Source: Gremmenia infestans (lineage: Eukaryota; Ascomycota; Leotiomycetes; Helotiales; Hamatocanthoscyphaceae). Taken from it: a stretch of DNA of 64,000 nucleotides. The translations under genes and the position numbers were made by a program. Positions within the stretch are counted from its first letter, which is position 1; the number at the start of each line of letters is the position of its first letter. The notes beneath the pieces are model-generated. The model was not told the DNA's origin, did no database searches, and saw nothing but the letters and a program-made list of their open reading frames with translations. This document shows, piece after piece, positions 33,764 through 45,547 of the stretch. The stretch is taken from assembly GCA_032629725.1 (NCBI GenBank), contig JAFEVB010000006.1, positions 62,001 to 126,000 of the forward strand. Reading direction: 5' to 3'.

Positions 33764-35649
33764 ATGGACGAAAGCCACCCACAACAAGTGAGAGACTCTC
33801 AAGCAACTTCCAACAATGGTGCCATTGCTATAAAACGTGCCCGTACAGAACTGGCTGGCCCAACCGATTCGCAGATCCAGAGACGAAAAGAGGCTGAGAA
33901 GGAATACGGACGGGGTCGCAAAATCCATGGTACGTTGCCTTTACAATTCGAGAAAGTCTCACAAGCTGTGGGACATTCTCCTAGCTATCTGAGCATTGCT
34001 AACATGCCATTACAGTGAAGGGTATCCGGGATAAGAAGCTACGGGGAAATTTAAAATCCCTCGAATCGAAATATAAAGATGCCACACTCCGTTTGAAAGA
34101 TTCTGAGATCCTCCATGAGAACACGTCCGGCTTTCTGGAACCCGAGACGTCGCTAGAGCGAACATATAAAGTGCGGCAAGACGATATCATTCGTGATGTA
34201 CCAAACGAGGCGGCAAAGAAACGATTTGACCTCAAACTGGACGTTTTAGGACCATATGTTTGCGATTATACCAAAAATGGAAGGGATCTATTACTTGGAG
34301 GTAGAAAAGGTCATGTTGCAACGATGGATTGGCGAGAAGGAAAGCTGGGTTGCGAGTTGCAATTAGGAGAAACGGTTCGAGATGCGAAATGGCTGCATAA
34401 TAACCAAATGTTTGCGGTTGCACAGAAGAAATACGTCTACATATACGACCGGGCTGGAGTGGAGGTACATTGTTTGAAGAAACATATTGAGGTCACCAAC
34501 ATGGAGTTTCTCCCTTACCATTACCTCCTAGCAACAGTCGTACGTATCCCATTCTCGTCCTAGACATAAACGAAGCACTTATGGGCATCAACTTCCATGT
34601 CTCACTCTTGACACATCAAGAGTCCGCTTTTTCTGTCTACCTTAAACCATTCATAGCTGTTTCTAACTTTCTTGCAGGGCAATCCAGGATATTTAAAGTA
34701 TCAAGACGTCTCTACTGGCCAAATGGTCATCGAGATACCTACTAAGCTCGGTTCACCTACTTCCCTCACTCAAAACCCTCAAAATGCCATCCTCCACATG
34801 GGTCACCAGAACGGTACCGTCACGCTCTGGTCACCCAATTCTACCACACCTCTAGTGAAGCTGCTCGCACACCGTGGTCCAGTACGAGCACTTGCAGTCG
34901 ACCGAGAAGGCAGATATATGGTTTCCACAGGCCAAGATCTAAAGATGTCGGTCTGGGATATCCGAATGTTCAAAGAGGTTAACAGCTATTTCACACGACA
35001 ACCAGCATCCTCAGTAGCGATATCAGACCGAGGACTCACAGCTGTCGGATGGGGGACTTCGACGTCTATATGGCGCGGCCTGTTTACGAAGCATGCGTTG
35101 GAGCAAGAGAAGATCCAGAGCCCTTACATGGCATGGGGCGGCGAAGGCAAGAGGATAGAACGGGTTAGGTGGTGTCCGTATGAGGATCTTTTGGGTGTCT
35201 CACATGATCAGGGCTTCTCTTCCATTATCGTCCCTGGCGCAGGAGAGCCCAATTTCGATGCACTGGAAGCCAATCCGTACGAGAACACCAAGCAAAGACA
35301 GGAAGGCGAAGTCAAGTCTCTGTTGAACAAGTTACAACCAGAGATGATATCCCTGAATCCCGAATATATCGCCAATCTGGACACGCAATCCGCAGAGCAG
35401 AAGAAGGCGGAGAAGGATCTGGATAAGAAACCAAACCCAGACCCGATTGCCGATATCAAGAATCGCGGGAGAGGAAAGAACTCTTCGCTACGGAAATATC
35501 TGCGGAAGAAGGGATCGAGGAATATCGTGGATGAGAGACGGCTGAAAATCGAGGAATTGAGAAAGTCTCAGAATACACGGGACACTAAAAAGCTCAAGGA
35601 AACAGAGGCAGAATTGGGGCCCGCATTAGGGCGGTTTGCCCGCAAGTAG
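33764..35649 (+). CDS. UTP7: U3 snoRNP / SSU processome WD-repeat protein Utp7
   Basis: Predicted 553 residues from exons 33764-33929, 34016-34539 and 34678-35649. Utp7 (human WDR46) is a nucleolar component of the small-subunit processome acting in early 18S rRNA processing. The basic N-terminus (KAEKEYGRG-like stretch, KIHGVKGIRDKKLRG) and a helical segment precede WD-type strands such as LLLGGRKGHVATMDW, MGHQNGTVTLWSPN and VSTGQDLKMSVWDIRMFKEV, then the BING4CT domain (RWCPYEDLLGVSHDQGFSSI and IVPGAGEPNFDALEANPYE). The C-terminus is Lys/Arg rich, as usual in this family. Length and order are normal. It shares a promoter with TSR1. Confidence 0.96.
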
Positions 35650-36052
35650 GAAGGTGCATGAAACATTCAAAAGTAGAGATTGACCTACCTTAGAAATCAA
35701 GCTTCTTGCCATCCACCTACACGATATATCCCAGTCAAAAACATCTCTCATCTCCTTCTCTATTAAACCAACGAAAAGGAAGGAAGAAAAACAATAACGC
35801 TAAATAATGCAACTCACTCACCTGCTATACCAAATCGTTAAAAGAAAACAATCTTAACTTCATGTCTCGTAACAAAAAAAAAGCGCATAAACAACTGGTC
35901 AGTTGCGGCCATAAAAGCCAGCAGTATGCCCGGTCTTCGTATCTCATCCACACAACTCCATCCCACAGCCATCAAAACACAAGTTCCAATTCCCCAATTC
36001 TTACGAGAAAGAAAGGAAGAACCCAAGCAAAGCAACGCAAATCAAAGCCAAA
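35650..36052. other. intergenic, no gene seen
   Basis: About 400 bases downstream of UTP7, AT-rich towards 35790-35880. A short AT-rich tract and overlapping frames are present, none supported. It may hold the UTP7 terminator and the promoter of the small gene at 36053. Confidence 0.45.
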
Positions 36053-36529
36053 ATGCCCTCCTCAGACACCAGCGTATCCGAGCTCGCGGTAATCTGGCTA
36101 GTCTTCGCCATGCCCTTCCTAATCATAATCGGCGACGCCCTTATCCCCACCCTCTTGACCCCTAGCCCCGTCGTCAGCGACTCTGATTCTGTCTCTGCGT
36201 CTTTCATCTCTTCCTCTTCTTCCTCTTCCTCCTTTTCCTCCTCTTCTTCCTCTTCCTCTGACTCAAACTCAGACTCAGACTCAGACTCCGAGCATCGTCT
36301 CACAGGTGGAAGTGGGCCGAAGAGTCGGGCAAAGGGTAGAGATGTAGTTTCTGACTCTTCTTCAGAAGATGAGAGTTCTAGACCTAGATTTGGATTTGCA
36401 GGTAGGAGAAACGCTGATGTTTATGGGGGCATGGCGGTGAATAAAGTACCGAAAACGGGTCCAGGCTCTAGAATGCAGGGATATAGGGTCCAGAAAAGGG
36501 CTTCGGGCTCTAATATGAAGGCTGAATGA
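36053..36529 (+). CDS. possible small Ser-rich membrane protein
   Basis: A single open frame of 158 codons. It begins with a hydrophobic helix (about residues 11-33, AVIWLVFAMPFLIIIGDALI) that could anchor or direct the protein to a membrane. A run of Ser with short Phe and Ile breaks (about 50-70) follows, then Asp-Ser repeats and a basic tail. The Ser/Asp tracts come from a CT-rich simple repeat, and an Glu-rich frame lies opposite, so the length could be partly accidental. I recognise no family. A discrete membrane segment and a clean ATG favour a real gene, but confidence is low. Confidence 0.4.
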   Translation: MPSSDTSVSELAVIWLVFAMPFLIIIGDALIPTLLTPSPVVSDSDSVSASFISSSSSSSSFSSSSSSSSDSNSDSDSDSEHRLTGGSGPKSRAKGRDVVSDSSSEDESSRPRFGFAGRRNADVYGGMAVNKVPKTGPGSRMQGYRVQKRASGSNMKAE

Positions 36530-36880
36530 GGTTCAGATCGAATCGGATTCCATTGTTCCTGGAGAGCTGGGAAATGAAGCTAGCTGGATATTGCAAGCAT
36601 TAGATTGTCAGTACGATGAATGGATAGAGACAATGAAAAGTTTTTTTACTATGAACGCACGCCTTGAATGGCAATAATGCTCTTGATTCGTGAATTAGCA
36701 TGTGACCAAACAAAGAGCTGTATGTGATTTGAGATTGGATGTTCTGAATGAAAACAAAGATGGTAAAATACAAAGTGTTGTTCTCGTGAGAGTGTTCCGT
36801 TCTTTGTCTCGTCCCTAAAACAAAACAAGGAGTGCAATCGTGAAATCCTAGTCAGGTGCTTATTGAATCGTAGTATCATA
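36530..36880. other. convergent 3' region
   Basis: The 351 bases lie downstream of the small Ser-rich frame and of NRK1, whose stop is at 36881. AT-rich spacer; I see nothing to annotate. Confidence 0.5.
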
Positions 36881-37895
36881 TCATTTGCTCTTCGCAATAA
36901 CAGGAACTTGCTCCATAAGCGTGTCAACTGCCCATTGCAACGTCGCCGTCATATCCACGTCCACACCTCCTTCGTGAGACCTGATATCCCACTCCCTCAC
37001 AACATTCTCCTTTAGCTCCCCCTCCACGTCCCCATTTTCAAACATCCATGCATGGTCCTCGACATAATTCGGCCACACGATCTTGTCAACGTACCCAGGC
37101 GGATCTGCCCAGAACCCTTCGAGAGTCACATATCCACTACGGGCCTCTCTCCGGGCTTTCGCTTTGGCGTGGCTAACGCGCAGGAATAACTTGATGTCCA
37201 TCTTGGCTTGGATCGGCTCCATGGATTTGGAGTACAGGAGAAAGCCGTCGAAGACGCACAGGCGGATGGGAGTTGGTGATGAGTCTAGAATGCCATAGCC
37301 TGGATGTCCCGCTTCTGCCCACCTCTTTACACGAGCTTTCAGGGCCTCGATGGTGGTATCCGGCACGGGACATTTGCCAAGTGAGTTTTGGTCCTCTTTG
37401 GAGTCCAGATCTGGCTGAGGGGGGTGAGTGTCAACTGAGAGCGTTGTACACTGGAAATTTAGGGGCTAACCGGAAACGTCCCGTCTCGACGAATGTGCTC
37501 AAGTGATTTGACCATTGCGGGGATATCTAGGGATTCTGCGCAGTCCCAATCCAGGAGGTCATGTTTCTTGGGGAGTCTGAAAATCGTCAGTCACTAGAGC
37601 ATTGTTCAAGCAGACCAACTGTGAAATTGAAATATTAGAAAGTGGGGGAGCAAGGGATACTTTGTGAGACAATAAATAGTATTGGCTTGAATGAGCCTTG
37701 AATATCATTGGCAGGTAGAAACAAACAAAAGGTTGTATATGGCACTCACTCTATCTCTGGTCTGTAGAAATCATCTTCATGAAGAACAAAGGTGTTGGGA
37801 AAGATATCTCTCAGAAGACGGCTGAGAGTCGTCTTGCCACTGCTCGAACATCCACTAATTCCAACCACAATTGCTTTACGAGGTACCGTTGCCAT
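36881..37895 (-). CDS. NRK1: nicotinamide riboside kinase
   Basis: Predicted 261 residues from exons 37750-37895, 37471-37576 and 36881-37414. Nrk1 phosphorylates nicotinamide riboside (and nicotinic acid riboside) to the mononucleotide for NAD+ salvage in the cytosol. The P-loop is GISGCSSSGKTTLS near residue 12; the acceptor-site segment is LHEDDFYRPE, followed by DLLDWDCAESLDIPAM, characteristic of the NRK branch of the uridine-kinase-like family. CVFDGFLLYS and SHAKAKARREARSGYVTLEGFW form the later part of the domain. The third exon starts after the AG at 37415, since the nearer AG would shift the frame. It is divergent from the aspartate aminotransferase gene. Confidence 0.88.
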
Positions 37896-38477
37896 GATTG
37901 GTTGTCAAAGAGAGGGCTCCAACAAGACTTGCAGAGTTCTCAAGACGTCAAAAGTAATATGGCACGATTTTCAAGGGTCGGGCTAAATGGGAGAATAAGA
38001 TGCACTTCGATAAAGCATTGCGGAAGTGGCCGTCTGCTTATTAGCCAGCCGATTGAGGTTTAAATACAGTGCCTCACTCACTTGAGCCGATGATTCTTAT
38101 TTTCACCACCAAAAACTCGCCTCGACTCACTCTCGAATTTTGATGCTTTTGATGCTTTTGGTATTGATGAAGTGAAGCAAGCAGTAAGCAGTAATGCAGT
38201 GAAAAGAAGAATGTCGTCCCGAGATCTCCCGCAAATGGACTGATGCCGTCCCCACAGCCACACGTGCCATTGGTGTACCCCGTACCTAGCCTAGTAAGTT
38301 ACCTAAGCAAAGAGAGCTAAATCTCCCCCACAGCGCTCCGAGAAAAGGAATACCACGAGCGGTGGGAGTAAGTACTTGTACAGTAGTGACTCAATTTATT
38401 ATATTGATTGACATTCCTCTCATAACCTCCCCCCCCCCAACCTCAAATCTCACCCTCATTCCCTCCCTTCATTCAAC
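37896..38477. promoter_or_regulatory. divergent promoter, NRK1 / aspartate aminotransferase
   Basis: The 582 bases between two start codons contain both promoters. Just before the aminotransferase ATG (38426-38470) is a pyrimidine-rich stretch including a run of nine or ten C, a frequent feature upstream of transcription starts in highly expressed fungal genes. No open frame is supported. Confidence 0.45.
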
Positions 38478-40116
38478 ATGCTCTCTTCCGTCCGGATAGC
38501 CTCGAGACAAGCTGTTTCCCGGAGCATCGCTGCCCGGAACGCTGTCGCCCTCAGAGCAGCCTCGACCTGGGCAAATGTCCCTCAAGGACCTCCTGTAAGT
38601 TGTTGATTCATCCCAATTGCAAGTAACAAACAGGAACTCTTCGCTGACTAGAAGCAGGATGTAAGTCATATGAGACAAACGCCGATCGATTGCTTGGGCT
38701 GCTAATCTAATATGGACGTGCAAAGGCCATCTTGGGTATATATCTATCAATAGTGGAGTGGAGTGCTTTACTGAGACGACTACATAGGTATCACCGAAGC
38801 TTTCAAAGCCGACAGCTTCAAGGAGAAGATCAATCTAGGTATGCTGCCAGCTTTCCTTTCGCCATTGCACCGTTTCTGATAGCTGTTGTAGGGGTTGGCG
38901 CATACCGTGACGACCAGGGCAAGCCATACGTCCTTCCCTCCGTCCGGACGGCCGAAGACAAAGTCGTCTCCGCGCACCTAAACAAAGAATACGCCGGCAT
39001 CACCGGCGTGCCCGAGTTCACCAAGGCCGCCGCCGTCCTTGCATACGGCGCTGGATCCAGCGCGCTCGACCGCCTCGTCATCACACAATCCATCTCTGGC
39101 ACGGGCGCGCTGCGCATCGGCGGTGCGTTCCTCGAGAGGTTCTACCCTGGCGCGAAGAAGATCTATATCCCGAACCCGTCATGGGCCAATCACGGCGCTG
39201 TGTTCAAGGACTCGGGGCTAGCTGTTGAGAAGTATAGGTACTACAACAAAGACACGATTGGTCTTGACTTTGAGGGCATGGTTGCCGATATCAAGGCTGC
39301 GCCCAAAAACAGCATCTTCTTGCTCCACGCTTGCGCTCATAATCCAACGGGCATTGACCCAACGGTCGAGCAATGGAAGGAAATCAGCGACGTGGTGAAG
39401 GCTGGGGAGCACTACGCTTTCTTCGATATGGCATACCAAGGATTTGCATCCGGAGATACAGACAAAGACGCCTACCCCGTTAGATTGTTTGTCGAGCAAG
39501 GTCACAACCCTTGCCTCGCCCAGTCTTTTGCCAAGAATATGGTAAGCAAGCTTTCTGGAAAGAGATATCTATTGGGTTAGTCATGTACTGATTTTGCTTC
39601 TTTCTGAACAGGGTCTCTATGGTGAGCGTGCAGGCGCCTTCTCGATTGTCTGCGCCGACGCAGAAGAGAAAAAGCGAGTCGACTCGCAAGTCAAGATCCT
39701 CGTTCGACCTCTTTACTCAAACCCCCCCGTACACGGCGCACGAATTGCAGCTGAGATCCTCAACGACAAGGCGTTGAACAAACAATGGCTTGGAGAGGTC
39801 AAGGGCATGGCTGATCGCATCATCACCATGCGTGCGTTATTGAAGAAGGAGTTAGAGGGTCTGGGCTCGAAGCATGATTGGAGCCATATCACTAATCAGA
39901 TTGGCATGTTCGCCTATACTGGTCTGACACCTGAGCAGATGGACAAGTTGGCTACGGAGGTGAGATCATGCTGCTTCTGAATTGGATGAATCAATCTTGC
40001 TAACCATGTAACAGCACTCTGTCTATGCAACCAAGGATGGTAGAATATCGGTTGCGGGTATCACGTCTGGAAATGTCAAGAGACTTGCTGCCGCTATTCA
40101 CGCAGTCAAGCCGTAA
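38478..40116 (+). CDS. AAT1: aspartate aminotransferase, mitochondrial type
   Basis: Predicted 426 residues. The enzyme interconverts aspartate plus 2-oxoglutarate with oxaloacetate plus glutamate, using PLP; here probably in mitochondria, because the N-terminus (MLSSVRIASRQAVSRSIAAR) is a basic amphipathic presequence. Family marks are NLGVGAYRDDQGKP, SGTGALRIGGAFLERF, the NPSWANH and HNPTGIDPT segments, FDMAYQGFASGD, and the PLP lysine in QSFAKNMGLYGERAGAF. Exons: 38478-38594, 38658-38660, 38726-38735, 38788-38838, 38892-39541, 39612-39960, 40016-40116. The second exon is only GAT (Asp) between canonical splice sites and the third is 10 bases; both are needed to restore PPDAILGITEAFK. Skipping the three-base exon keeps frame and would delete one Asp. 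Confidence 0.94.
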
Positions 40117-40318
40117 ACGATGTGTGGAAATAAAAGGGAATTCGTCAGTTGCATTACGCTGAATACAGGTAGATAGTGGTGTAAAAGTCGTCCTATGTAA
40201 CATCATCTTCCGAACAATGCCTCTACAGGTGCCTATTGCCTGTGACATCCTCCATCCTCACCGTGCCAATACACCTTCATTCAACATCAACACATCATCC
40301 ACAGAATATAATCAGCCT

Positions 40319-41444
40319 TCACCTCCCCTTCAACCTCTCAATATCCCTCCCCACCTCTCCAACCTCCCTAACCAACTCCCCATAAACCCTAGCGATCTCT
40401 TTCATAACCTTTTCCTTCGAATCATCCCCATCCCCATCCCCTTTCCTCCCAATCCCATACCCCCAAAGCACCCTCTCAGCCCCCTCCCCCCTCTCCCTCA
40501 ACCTCGCCCTCCCATCCCCCAAACACCCCACATACTCCGCCAACGCGCCCCTGACCGCCTCACTATAAACGGCCCTCTCGCCCCTCCCCCTCTTCTCCAG
40601 CGCCTCCAACCTGACCTTCTCCCCTAAGGCCGCTAAATAGCCCATCCGCACCCCGTAGTGCCGTTCCAGGCTCAACGCGCCATGTTTACAGGTTTCCAGC
40701 ACCTGTACTGTGAGCGCAGTCGCGCGCTCGTAGGCGCGCAGTAGCTGGAGCGTGGAGGTTACGATGCGGGTGCGAGAGGTGTGGAGGAGAGCTTTCTTGG
40801 ATAAGATGGTGGTTTGTAGGGTGAGAATGCTAGGGACGAGGGAAGGGATGATGCGGTGCAGGAACGAGGCATTTGTGGAGGGTGAGAGGATCCGGGATAG
40901 TGCGAGGGACTGGGTGTGTAGGTACGTGGAGAGCAGGGCGGCGAGGCGGGCAAGGTGCGCGGGGAGGGATTGCCAGATGGTGGTTGATTCTAGGAGGGCG
41001 GTTTGTGCTTGTGTTTGTGCTTGAGGACTCGAGATTGAGAGGCGGGAGCTGAGAAGGAGGACCAGCTCCAGGATCTCAGTGGGAAGCTGGGTGGGCGGAG
41101 CGGGAGGGGCGCGTTTTGTCGATCTCGAGGGAGCTGGAATAGTGGTATTGGTGGTGGGGGAGATATCGAGATTCTGGACGGCGGTGGTGAGGATTGATGC
41201 CTTTAAAGCACGGGTTTGGGATGTTTTAAGGGCCTTGCATTCGTGCTGATGTTAGTTGATTGCAGAAATATAGTGGATGAGGTAGGGCAGGGTAACAGAC
41301 TGAGGAGACAGCATCGCGTTCTTTCTGCGCTGGATGGTGCTTTGTCGAGCCGTTGGGATTGAAAATGTTGGTTGTGAGGTGCGTGTGTAGGGCTGCAAAT
41401 TGGGGGTTTGATTGCAGGATGGAATCGTCAACTGGGGGTAGCAT
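40319..41444 (-). CDS. conserved filamentous-fungal helical protein, function unknown
   Basis: Predicted 352 residues from exons 41301-41444 and 40319-41233 (the donor is GTCTGT, slightly atypical). The opening MLPPVDDSILQSNPQFAALH is of a kind I associate with conserved hypothetical proteins of filamentous fungi. The rest is mostly alpha-helical and rich in Leu, Ala, Arg and Thr, with likely coiled coils (TRALKASILTTAVQNLDI, ALLSTYLHTQSLALSR, and the charged C-terminus KVMKEIARVYGELVREVGEV). A Pro/Thr-rich linker sits near residues 70-90. No catalytic motif, signal peptide or membrane segment is visible. The coding DNA is C-rich. A structural or scaffold role is possible but only an inference. 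Confidence 0.7.
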
Positions 41445-42281
41445 TTTAGGTACTATTGTGCTTGGATGGAGTTGTGGTGTGGTTATGGTTGTGTTTGGAA
41501 TGGCAAGGCTGGAAAGCAAAGTAAATAAATATCGAGGTGGACGCGCCTCGGCATACGGACAGTAGTGGACGCGCATATATATCACTGCGACTGCCACATA
41601 TCAACCAACCTTTTTAGTTTTTGCTTCGAGGATACTATAATGCTTATAATCTAGCTTCCTATATTTTAGTTCTCTTACGTATAGATTCATGTCTGCTTTG
41701 CCCTCCGAGTACCTAATCTACGCTGGTTCGCGCATCCCAGTCCTCCGAGATTCAAAAGTTACCCCTCCTCAGACTGCCCCTCCTAGGCTATGGAAGGTTC
41801 TTAAATCCAATGCCTAACTGCTGTTTCGTATCCTACACTCTTACACTTTTTGAATACGATACGTCTGGAGTTATACTAATCTTACACTAATCTGTCCAAT
41901 TCAAGCTCACAGTGACAGACAGTGTTTCTTAATTTTGAAGTTCAAACTTCAGACCGGCATCGTCGTTGCTGCATGCTTTCTTCTACGGCTTCCACGAACG
42001 TGTTTTTATAATATGTATTCTAATTAATGGCATGTCAGCAATGTTTTCACAAGGGTTTGAATAATTTCATGCTACTAACAGGAATTCTCAGGGTTCATGA
42101 AAGGTTATAGCATGTAGTTCCGTAAAAGAAATCATTACATTTATCACTCCAAACACCCCGCTATTCAAATACAACAATTCTAGGCCTCTACCAACAGTAC
42201 ACCCCAAACTTCAGATCCTCTAAATACCGCTAAATCAAGCCAACGCCCTCTTTCTCAAAAAAGCAAGTCCCAATCCATCGA
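41445..42281. other. intergenic, no gene seen
   Basis: About 840 bases of moderately AT-rich spacer between the helical protein gene's start and the 3' end of the RTA1-like gene. No supported frame, RNA gene or repeat is visible. Confidence 0.5.
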
Positions 42282-43655
42282 CTAATAGTCCGTCCGCGCT
42301 ACATGTGCACCATAAGGTTGATACCCCTGATGATACTGCTCAACCGGTGCATACGGTCCCGTCCCTTGGGGCTCCGCATGTCCATGATGCAGCCCATCCT
42401 CGAGATCCATCTCATGGCCATAATCGCTACCCAAAAGCTTAGTCCCAGCCTTCTTCGCCTTCTTCTCCGCCTTCTTCTCTGCCTTCTTCTCTGCCTTGGC
42501 TGCTTTCTTCTGCGCGCGCGAGAGCTTGAGGAAATCGGAGTCCGGGCCTACGAGCACGTGGCCGGGGTGGATGACGTTCATGATGACGATGGCGAGGAAG
42601 ATTGGGAGCGCGTCGAGGCAGTAGAAGAATGCTTCGTGGGTGGGGAGCGGGTTGCTGAGGGAGACGCCGGGGCCGTATTCGGCGAGCCGGTAGATGATTC
42701 GGATCTGTTTGCGTGTTAGTTGATAACTCGAGCTGTTCCCATGATGTTGATTGATTGATTGATCCAAACAGGATGCAAAAGAAACAGAAAGAAGAAAGAG
42801 AAGCAAAACTTACAGCTATCAACCCAAGCGAGGCGTAGAGCGCATATACCATTTTCGTCCATCCCTGTTTCAGAACTACGCCGCTCTTATCCATCTGCAT
42901 CATCTCGCGGTGGAACGCAATGGCTAGAGACGTGAAGATCATGATGAAGAAGAGCTGTAGACCCATGCCGCCCATGTAGATGTGGATTCCCAGCTGGATC
43001 GTCTTGGCCGTCGCGTCTGTGTTTGAGAGGACTAGAGCTCCTACGAGCTGGACTAGGAAGGATAGCACGTCGAACCAGACGAAATATACCGAGAAGCGCC
43101 GCGCGGGGACGTGGAACACTTTTTGGGACGGGAGAAAGCAGTAGACCATACGGCCTAGGAGCATGTAATCAAAGGCGTTAACCACTATGTATAGGTTAGC
43201 GAGATATTTAGGGGGGAGGGGGGCAGCTTCATACAAATAGGAGCTAAAGTGACGAGCAGGAAAGAATACGTGTAAAAGTTCTGGTCTTGCTGTTTCCGCG
43301 TAGATATAGCTCGAAGAACAAACGAGGCCATTTCCCAAATCGTTCCCATGATGATGACCCAACAGAAGTTCTGGCGCTCACAATTAGAAACCAACACAAG
43401 TGTAAAAAGGATATTGAAAGAACGCTCGCTCACCTTTTTGAATTTTGCGGCTTGGAATATGTGCATTATCAGCGCTGCTAGGAGTAACCCCGAGAAGAGA
43501 ATGGCGGCGGCGAAAGATGGTGAATATGAGTAGATGGCGTTACAGGCCGAAGGGTCGACATGGCCGTATTTGCCGGGAACAGCACTGGTGCAAGTTGCAG
43601 ATGCACTTGCGGTGCTGGTACTGCTACCCGTGGCAGAGAGGATAGTGGAAGACAT
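42282..43655 (-). CDS. RTA1-like membrane protein (lipid-translocating exporter family)
   Basis: Predicted 383 residues from exons 43434-43655, 43235-43370, 42814-43184 and 42282-42704. RTA1-like proteins have seven membrane spans and are linked to resistance to aminocholesterol-type drugs and to phospholipid translocation (yeast Rta1, Rsb1). The sequence shows the expected series: YSPSFAAAILFSGLLLAALIM, CWVIIMGTIWEMASFVLR, NAFDYMLLGRMVYCFLP, YFVWFDVLSFLVQLVGALV, GIHIYMGGMGLQLFFIMIF, the IRIIYRLAEY core, and DALPIFLAIVIMNVIHPG. The N-terminus is Ser/Thr rich with two Cys and lies outside. The cytosolic tail carries AEKKAEKKAEKK repeats. No neighbour points to a specific role. Confidence 0.9.
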
Positions 43656-45403
43656 TATTGTAAAACAAGACTTTGATGATAGAGAGATAGATGAGATGAC
43701 TGAAATGGAGAGGAGAGGGAGATAGATGATTGGAATGATGAAAAATAGCTATGTTGTTGGAGAAAACTCACTTGGTTATATAGCAGAGCCATGTGAAGCA
43801 CAGAGATAAGAATAAAGAATACATAGAGTCGCTACTTAGCAGAGCCACACAGAAATCATTCGTATTACTAGGTGTTGCGCGTCTTCAACGTTGGTAGCAA
43901 AGCCTCAGAGTGAGTGTAGAAAGATAAATATGGCCGTTTTAGGAAATTCTTCGTTTAACAGGGGGCCTACGCCGCATGGCGGGAGGGGAACCCCTATACG
44001 CTAATGTAGGATCTTCGAGATTTACCTTGATGTTTGGCAAATTTCAAACCAATTTCTGTCTCCCGCGACTGTGGGATCATGGTAGGTATACCAGCTACCA
44101 GGTGAAGTGATCTTTGGAGCTATTGAGGTGCATTGCAATTGCGATTTCCCTTGTCAAAAACCACGTTTCTACAAGCAACCAAGTCTATCCTTTGCCCAGC
44201 ATCGACGAATGTGTGAGGCTCGATCATAGCTGCTTGTCTATGGTCCGAGATGCAGCTTTGTAAAATTCTTATTGACTTTAGAGTTCGCTGGAACGGGTAG
44301 CATACAGTAAGCACCTACGTAGTACTCCGTACCGGTATACAAAATACACATGAACAATAGATTTGGCCTAAACAGGTAATTATGATAAGACCTCCATGTC
44401 GATTCCCAGCCCACCAGATAAACGGCATACTGTAGGCTGTTACTAGGACAGTCATCCAGTAAGGGCGGAGGCGGAGTGGGAGACGACACGTAGGTTAGGG
44501 GCTGAGAAACTAGTGCTACAATAGTATTAAGTAGCAGGCGGCTGAATTATCTGGCAGCCTGGTGAGGAATGAATACCTTGTCCTTGTATATGCCTGGCGC
44601 GTAAGGCACAGCACCGCGCATTGGATCCCGTCGTCGTTCCTGTTAACCTTTTACCGCAAGAATTTGGATAATCAGCATGCTAACAAGCTGTGCCACCCCT
44701 GACTGTCTAACTAAAAAGTAGGGGGTTAAACGATAGGGAGACAGAGTGGTTAGGGACGAGGACTTCGCATACCGTTCTGGGAGATACCTACGTGCTGTAT
44801 GGCAGCTCTTATACTGTAACGGGAGTAGGTATAGCGTCACCTTGATTGTACAGTCCTTGTACAGGTACGAACTGGCCAATGAGAGAGGTCGTTGCTGACT
44901 TATGCTTCAGGATATTCAAACTTTATAGAGTCCATTCCTTGATACACTTTGTACAATACAATACGCGGCGAGAAAATATGGTGGCAGAAGCTGAAGGAAG
45001 AAAGAACACTGTGTACAAGTAGTGTATGTTGATTTCGAATTGCTTTGGATTACCTTCGCATTTTCATCTCCACGCTTCGACTCTTCCTCTCCAGGATAAA
45101 ACCATGCAGACTATTTTTGGTGACGCGAAGCTCACACGGGGACGGAGCTTACTGTATGCGAGCGGGGAGCTTTTAAGTTTGGACTACTTCCTGATCCATG
45201 CCCAACTCCTCCTGGATCTTTCAAGTTGTGCCGCAATTATTTCATCCTGGAATCTGCTTGCTGGCGATAGGCTTACTTTCTCTTCTTTCCTCTCAAGAAA
45301 AACGCGTCTTGGGCGACCAAACGGCATGAAAAGATAGCCTGAAACTCCAATCAATATATCAATACCCGTCACGGAAATCACCCAATCCTGGTAATGGCTC
45401 TCA
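43656..45403. other. long intergenic region, no gene called
   Basis: About 1.75 kb between the RTA1-like start and the next plus-strand frame. A 78-codon frame beginning at the ATG near 45104 could be a small gene or an upstream exon of the following gene, but nothing supports it. Around 44640-44705 the minus strand has a stretch resembling a tRNA A box without a proper B box or acceptor stem. I call nothing here. Confidence 0.45.
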
Positions 45404-45547
45404 TTGCAGACGGTTTTGGACCGAGGTCAACTTCCCGCCAGAGTGGATCAGCAGTATCTCCAAAGTCCCCATACTCGTATGTTTTCGCACATCAACCTCA
45501 AATTGACATTTAATCTGTGGTTGTGGTTCAAGTTTACTGACCCTGTT

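Noticed and set aside
44640..44705. tRNA-like stretch on the minus strand (TGGCACAGCTTGTTAGC)
   Set aside because: It matches a tRNA A box, but there is no proper B box or T arm and the ends do not pair. It could be a tRNA or SINE remnant; too weak to annotate.
45104..45337. 78-codon frame upstream of the hypothetical protein gene
   Set aside because: Composition is plausible but there is no family match, and I could not join it to the next gene with a good splice pair.
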